Source: Martelella mediterranea
GTDB lineage: Bacteria > Pseudomonadota > Alphaproteobacteria > Rhizobiales > Rhizobiaceae
DNA: 43,929 nucleotides
Assembly (NCBI RefSeq): GCF_021021415.1
Contig: NZ_JAINWJ010000025.1
Span: 1-43,929 of the forward strand
Reading direction: 5' to 3'
Under the pieces are notes generated by a model. That model saw only the letters and a program-made list of their open reading frames with translations. It had not been told where the DNA came from and ran no database searches. Within the stretch, counting starts at the first letter, position 1. Each line of letters opens with the position of its first letter. The position numbers and the translations under genes are program-made. Of this stretch, positions 39,482 through 43,929 are shown in pieces.

Positions 39482-42400
39482 TCATTGCGCCGGCGCGGCG
39501 GGTTCGGGTTTGTCGGCAACACCCGTCCTCCGCGATCCGCTGAGCGTCAGTCGGCTGACTGTAACGTAGAGCACCGGCACGAAGAATACCGCAAGCGTCG
39601 TCGCCGACAGCATGCCGCCAAACACGCCGGTTCCGATTGCGTTCTGGATTTCGGAGCCGGCGCCATGCGCGAGCATCAATGGGACGACGCCGAGGATGAA
39701 GGCCAGCGAGGTCATCACGATCGGCCGCAGCCGCAGCCGGGATGCCCGCAGCACGGCCCGATGGAGGCTCATGCCGTCATTTCTCAGATGGCGGGCGTAT
39801 TCGACCAGAAGAATGGCGTTCTTGGCCGAAAGCCCGATGATGGTGATCAGGCCCACCTTGAAGAAGACGTCATTGTCCATGCCGCGCGCCAGCACCGCCA
39901 CGACCGCGCCGAGCGCGCCGAGCGGCACGACCAGCATGACCGAGAGCGGGATCGACCAGCTTTCATAAAGTGCCGCAAGCACGAGGAACACGACCAGCAT
40001 CGAGGCGGCCAGCAGCATTGGCGTCTGCGTGGCGGATTGCCGTTCCTGCAGCGATTGCCCGGTCCATTCCACAGCGAAGCCGCGCGGCAATTGTTGCGCC
40101 AGACGCTCCATCTCGGTCATCGCCGCGCCGCTCGAAACGCCCGGCGCCGCCGCGCCCGAGATGTTCGCTGCCGGATAGCCGTTATAGCGTTGCACCTGCA
40201 GCGGCGTTGTTTCCCACACCGGCTCGACGACTTCCGACAGGGACACCATGCCGCCATCGATATTGCGCACCTTGAGACGCAGCACATCCTCGACATGCAT
40301 CCTTGCGGGCGCATCGGCCTGCACGACCACCTGCTGAAGCTGCCCGTTATTGGGGAAGTCGTTGACATAGGTCGACCCGATCGCCGTCGAGATCATATCG
40401 CTGATGGCCGAGAAGGACACCCCGAGCGCCAGCGCCTTCTGGCGATCGATCCTGAGCGCGATGCTCTGGCCATCGGGCAGCCCGTCCGCCATCACGCCGG
40501 TCACCAGCCTGCTTTCGGCGGCGAGCGCGATCAACTGGTCTTCGGCCGCCTTCAGCGCCTCCGGCCCGGCATTGGCGCGGTCCTCGAGCCTCAGCGCGAA
40601 GCCGGATGTGGTGCCGAGCGATTCGATCGCCGGCGGTTTCATGATCATGGCCATGCCTTCAGGAATGTCGGCCATGGCGGCTTCCGCCGCCGCGATCTCC
40701 CGGTCCACCGTGGTGTCGCGGTCGCCCCAGTCCTTCAGGCTGGTGAAGGCCTGGGCGGCATTGGGGCCGGAGCCGGAAAAGCCGAAGCCCAGAATCACGA
40801 GGCTCTCGACAATATCGGGCCGTGTCGCGGTATGGGCCTCATAGATCTTGACGACCGCGCGCGTGCGTTCGGCGGTGGCGCCTGCCGGAAGCTCGAACAT
40901 CGCCATGAAGTTGCCCTGATCCTCTTCCGGCACGAACGATGTCGGTATCTTCGAATAGCCGTAGCCGAGTGCCGCAAGCAGCGCGACATAGATGACCAAC
41001 ATCCGCCCGCCGCGCCGCAGGACCCAGCCGACCGCGCCGGTATAGCGCGTCGCCAGCGCATCGAATCCCCTGTTGAACCACCCGGAGAAACCGTCTTTGG
41101 CATGGGTCTGGACGGGTTTCAGGATCGTGGCGCACAGCGCCGGCGTCAACGTCAGCGCAAGGAAGGCGGAGAACAGGATCGACACCGCCATCGACAGGGT
41201 GAACTGGCGATAGATCGCGCCGACGGACCCGGCGGCCATGCCCATCGGGATGAAGACGGCGGCGAGAACCAGTGTAATTCCGAAGATCGCGCCTGAAATC
41301 TCGCGCATCGCCTGGCGGGTGGCGTCGCGCGGCGACAGCCCTTGCCGCGACATGATCCGCTCGACATTCTCGACGACGACGATGGCATCATCGACGATGA
41401 TGCCGATGGCGAGCACCATGCCGAACATGGTCAGAACGTTGATTGAATAGCCGGCGAGCTGCATCACCGCAAATGTGCCGAGCAACGCGATCGGCGCGAC
41501 GATGGTCGGGATCAGCGTATAGCGGATGTTCTGCAGGAACAGCAGGATCACCAGGAAGACCAGCACCATAGCCTCGATCAGCGTATGGACGACCTTGGTG
41601 ATCGAGACCTTCACGAAGGGCGCGGTGTTGTAGGAGATCGCGATCTCCATATCCTGCGGCATTGAGGGCCTCAGTTCCGCGAGGCGCTTTTCGATTGCGG
41701 CGGCCGTGCTGACGGCGTTGGCGCCGGGCCGCATCTGGATCGCGGCAGCAGCGGCCGGCTTGCCATTGCTGCTGACGCTGAAGGCCAGCGTCTGGGCGCC
41801 GAGCTCGACCCGCGCCACATCCGAAAGCAGAAGCCGCCCGCCATCGGCCTTGGCCCTGAGCGGTATCGCCGCGAATGCCTCCGGCGTGGTCAGCTGGCCA
41901 TGGACGGTCAGCGGCGTCGAGACCTTTGTGCCCGGAACCGTCGGTTCGTCGCCGACCCGACCGGGTGAGACCTGCGCGTTTTCGCGGGTGATCGCCTCGG
42001 TCACATCGGCCATGGTCAGGTCGTAGGCCGCGAGCTTGGCCGGATCCACCCAGACGCGCATGGCCCGTGGCGAGCCGAATTGCTGGACGCGCCCGACGCC
42101 CGGCAGGCGCTTCAGCTCCTCGCTCACATTGCGGGTCATATAGTCGCCAAGGGCGAGCTCGTCGGTCTCGCCGCTGACCGACCGGAGCGTGAGCACCATC
42201 AGGAAGCCGGATTCAGCGGCCTCGACGCTGATGCCGCCGCGACGGACCGCCTCGGGAAGCTGCGCTTCGGCATTCTTCAGCCGGTTTTGAACATCCACCT
42301 GCGCCAGTTCCGCATCGGTTCCGGGCTTGAATGTCACCATGATGTTGGCGCCGCCGGTCGAGTCGGCGGTGGATTCGTAATAGAGCACGTTCTTGACGCT

Positions 42401-42610
42401 CGAGAGTTCCTTCTCGATGGGCCGAACGACGCTGTCATTGACCGTATCGACGCTCGCGCCGGTATAGGTCGCGAAGATGCTGATGCTTGGCGGCGCAATG
42501 TCCGGAAAGCGGGCCACGGGAAGCTTCGGAATGGCGACGAGACCGGCCAGCGCGATGAAGATCGCGATAACCCAGGCAAAGACCGGACGGTCGATAAAGA
42601 ATTGTGGCAT
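39482..42610 (-). CDS. RND multidrug efflux transporter, inner-membrane pump (AcrB/HAE1 type)
   Basis: 1042 residues, the normal length of HAE1-type pumps. The N-terminus MPQFFIDRPVFAWVIAI is the family hallmark. Proton-relay residues are visible at Asp407 and Asp408 (GIIVDDAIVVVENVER) and Lys930 (GLSAKNAILLVEYARH). Two large periplasmic porter domains separate the twelve predicted helices. It should form a trimer that exports hydrophobic or amphiphilic compounds using the proton gradient. It follows the adaptor gene by 76 bp. No outer-membrane channel (TolC/OprM) is in the window, so it probably uses one encoded elsewhere. The range of substrates cannot be deduced. Confidence 0.95.
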   Translation of the reverse strand: MPQFFIDRPVFAWVIAIFIALAGLVAIPKLPVARFPDIAPPSISIFATYTGASVDTVNDSVVRPIEKELSSVKNVLYYESTADSTGGANIMVTFKPGTDAELAQVDVQNRLKNAEAQLPEAVRRGGISVEAAESGFLMVLTLRSVSGETDELALGDYMTRNVSEELKRLPGVGRVQQFGSPRAMRVWVDPAKLAAYDLTMADVTEAITRENAQVSPGRVGDEPTVPGTKVSTPLTVHGQLTTPEAFAAIPLRAKADGGRLLLSDVARVELGAQTLAFSVSSNGKPAAAAAIQMRPGANAVSTAAAIEKRLAELRPSMPQDMEIAISYNTAPFVKVSITKVVHTLIEAMVLVFLVILLFLQNIRYTLIPTIVAPIALLGTFAVMQLAGYSINVLTMFGMVLAIGIIVDDAIVVVENVERIMSRQGLSPRDATRQAMREISGAIFGITLVLAAVFIPMGMAAGSVGAIYRQFTLSMAVSILFSAFLALTLTPALCATILKPVQTHAKDGFSGWFNRGFDALATRYTGAVGWVLRRGGRMLVIYVALLAALGYGYSKIPTSFVPEEDQGNFMAMFELPAGATAERTRAVVKIYEAHTATRPDIVESLVILGFGFSGSGPNAAQAFTSLKDWGDRDTTVDREIAAAEAAMADIPEGMAMIMKPPAIESLGTTSGFALRLEDRANAGPEALKAAEDQLIALAAESRLVTGVMADGLPDGQSIALRIDRQKALALGVSFSAISDMISTAIGSTYVNDFPNNGQLQQVVVQADAPARMHVEDVLRLKVRNIDGGMVSLSEVVEPVWETTPLQVQRYNGYPAANISGAAAPGVSSGAAMTEMERLAQQLPRGFAVEWTGQSLQERQSATQTPMLLAASMLVVFLVLAALYESWSIPLSVMLVVPLGALGAVVAVLARGMDNDVFFKVGLITIIGLSAKNAILLVEYARHLRNDGMSLHRAVLRASRLRLRPIVMTSLAFILGVVPLMLAHGAGSEIQNAIGTGVFGGMLSATTLAVFFVPVLYVTVSRLTLSGSRRTGVADKPEPAAPAQ

Positions 42611-42627
42611 GATGTCTGACCTTCAAA

Positions 42628-42671
42628 GCAATTCCAGGTGAAGTGGATGCCGGTTCACCGTCCGGAATTGC
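42628..42671. other. Stem-loop between RND adaptor and pump genes
   Basis: GCAATTCC (42628-42635) pairs with GGAATTGC (42664-42671), and inside it GGTGAA (42637-42642) pairs with TTCACC (42654-42659). The element fills most of the 76-bp gap and looks like the intergenic palindromes that are common in alphaproteobacteria. It may tune the ratio of adaptor to pump. I see no other copy in this window. Confidence 0.45.
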
Positions 42672-42686
42672 GCGAAAAACAAAGAA

Positions 42687-43841
42687 TTAGAGCGTATCGA
42701 CCGCCATTGCGGCATCCTGCGGCACGCTCGCCGGGCGCACGCGCATTCCGCCCTGAACGCGATCCTGACCGCGAATGACGATCATCTCGCCCGCTTTCAG
42801 CCCCGCTGTGACGACAAGGCGTCCGCCGATAGCATCGCCGAGAACCACGCTGCGCCGCTCGGCCCGGCCATCCGCCGTCACGACGACGAGCTGCGCCTCG
42901 CCGGCGCCATTGCGCACGACCGCTTCCTCCGGCACCAGCAGCGCATCGGGAAGGACGCCGCGCGGCAGGCGAACGCGGACATACATGCCGGGCAGGAGGC
43001 TGAGACCGGGGTTTTCCACCTCGACCCGGACCGCGGCATCCCCGGTTCCCGGATCGACCGTGACATCGGAAAGCGCCAGCCGGCCCGGGCGGGGATGCGG
43101 CTTGCCGTCCGCGTCGAGGATCTCCGCCGGCCCCAATCCCGCCTCGGCGGCAGACTGCACGCCATCCAGCTTCGTTGCCGGCAGGCGCAGATCGACATAG
43201 ACACGGTCCAGTTCCTGCACCACGGCCAGCTCCGTCTGGCTGGAGGCAAGCGCGCCCTCATCGGCGACCGTGCGGCCCACATAGCCGCTGATCGGCGAGC
43301 GTATCGTGGCGAAATCGAGGTCGAGCTTGCGGCGATGCGCGACAGCCTTTGCTTCGGCAAGGTTCGCCTCTGCCGCGGTTAGATCATTTTGCGCTTCCTC
43401 GTAATTCTTGCGGCTGGTCACGTTTTCCGCGATCAACGCCTTTGCCCGCGCCAGCCCCTGGCGGGCATGCGCCAGCGCCCCTTCCGCCCGCATCACCCCT
43501 GCCTGCGCCGTTTCGAGATCGGCCTCAAGCAGGGCGGGATCGATTTCGAAGAGGACCTCGCCCGACTCGACCTCGGTCCCGCCTTCGACAAGCCGCTTCT
43601 TGATGATGCCGGTGACCTGCGGCCGGATTTCAACCCGCCGATAGGCCGCCACGCGCCCGGGAAAGGCGTCGATCAGGACCACGCGCTCCGGCTGAAGCGT
43701 CAGCGTGGTGACCTGCACGGCCCCTCCCGCATCGGCAGACGGTTCTTGCGGCTGCGAAACCGCCCCGTGGCGGAGAACCAGAAACAATGCGAGGGCGGTG
43801 ACGCCAACGATAGCGGCGACAAATGAAAGGCGATGCGACAT
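42687..43841 (-). CDS. RND efflux periplasmic adaptor (membrane fusion protein, AcrA/MexA-like)
   Basis: 384 residues. A single N-terminal hydrophobic segment (about 6-24; SFVAAIVGVTALALFLVL) with no lipobox Cys suggests a membrane anchor rather than a lipoprotein. The middle has the lipoyl motif halves, the first being VEIRPQVTGIIKKRLVEGGT. A helical hairpin of about 80 residues rich in Ala, Glu, Lys and Arg follows (VMRAEGALAHARQGLARAKA). After that come the beta-barrel and membrane-proximal domains. It joins the RND pump to an outer-membrane channel. It is the first gene of the leftward efflux cluster visible here; the 88 bp upstream of it hold no gene. A TetR-type repressor, common in this position, is not seen. 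Confidence 0.94.
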   Translation of the reverse strand: MSHRLSFVAAIVGVTALALFLVLRHGAVSQPQEPSADAGGAVQVTTLTLQPERVVLIDAFPGRVAAYRRVEIRPQVTGIIKKRLVEGGTEVESGEVLFEIDPALLEADLETAQAGVMRAEGALAHARQGLARAKALIAENVTSRKNYEEAQNDLTAAEANLAEAKAVAHRRKLDLDFATIRSPISGYVGRTVADEGALASSQTELAVVQELDRVYVDLRLPATKLDGVQSAAEAGLGPAEILDADGKPHPRPGRLALSDVTVDPGTGDAAVRVEVENPGLSLLPGMYVRVRLPRGVLPDALLVPEEAVVRNGAGEAQLVVVTADGRAERRSVVLGDAIGGRLVVTAGLKAGEMIVIRGQDRVQGGMRVRPASVPQDAAMAVDTL

Positions 43842-43929
43842 GGAAGGCGTCCGGACTGGTGTTTGTCATCCGCACCTGACATGCGCCCTTCGGTTTTCGG
43901 TCGAGAAATGATGGAGATCTGGTGGAGAT

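Noticed and set aside
39422-41296. Long plus-strand open frame (624 codons) over the RND pump gene
   Set aside because: Shadow of the pump gene; composition dominated by Arg, His and Gln, with no domain.
1-43929. Mobile elements, CRISPR arrays, tRNA or rRNA genes
   Set aside because: I looked for transposase-like proteins, terminal repeats, regularly spaced repeats and tRNA-like cloverleaves and saw none. No tRNA or covariance-model scan could be run, so short RNAs may be missed.

Overview
The window is GC-rich DNA from an alphaproteobacterium, most likely Hyphomicrobiales (Rhizobium/Agrobacterium/Martelella-like). This rests on the density of ABC importers, the gene styles (SorC, IclR, RbsABC- and Dpp-type systems) and the strong third-position GC bias. 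Genus is not resolved. No rRNA, tRNA, CRISPR array, insertion sequence or integrase is visible. The window starts inside an HPP-family membrane gene and ends just upstream of an efflux adaptor gene.

Region 1 (0.7-10.4 kb) is a divergent sugar or polyol catabolic locus. Leftward: two half-size transketolase subunits, an FGGY kinase and a SorC-type regulator. Rightward: a ribose-type ABC importer (permease, binding protein, double ATPase) and two short-chain dehydrogenases. The implied route is import, oxidation to a ketose, phosphorylation, then two-carbon transfer into central metabolism. Three copies of a 12-bp palindrome, GAATAnnTAT(T/G)C, lie just downstream of both divergent promoters and just upstream of the regulator gene. 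They look like the SorC operators.

Region 2 (10.7-22.4 kb) holds a large MalT/LAL-type LuxR regulator followed by an operon: dipeptide-type permeases, a fused double ATPase, a hydantoinase A-like protein, two tandem DUF917 (S-methyl-thiohydantoin desulfurase family) proteins and a binding protein, closed by a strong terminator. It probably imports and breaks down a hydantoin-like or otherwise cyclised amino-acid derivative.

Region 3 (22.4-32.5 kb) begins with about 900 bp of poorly coding DNA. A second dipeptide-type ABC operon follows, with a cog3964 amidohydrolase and a RidA protein. Next come a convergent IclR regulator and a divergent SelA-like PLP enzyme. An 18-bp motif (ATT-W-CATAAT-W-ATGGAG plus one base) occurs at the IclR/SelA-like intergenic region and again before the binding-protein gene. 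This ties the pieces into one probable IclR regulon. The suggested chemistry is uptake, deacylation, PLP-dependent elimination and RidA hydrolysis of the reactive imine.

Region 4 (32.5-43.9 kb) is more general: a DEAD-box RNA helicase, an alpha/beta hydrolase, then a leftward envelope-defence block. That block is an RND adaptor and pump, an OmpR-type response regulator, a histidine kinase with a very short acidic periplasmic loop, and an MsbA-like ABC exporter. No outer-membrane channel gene is in the window.
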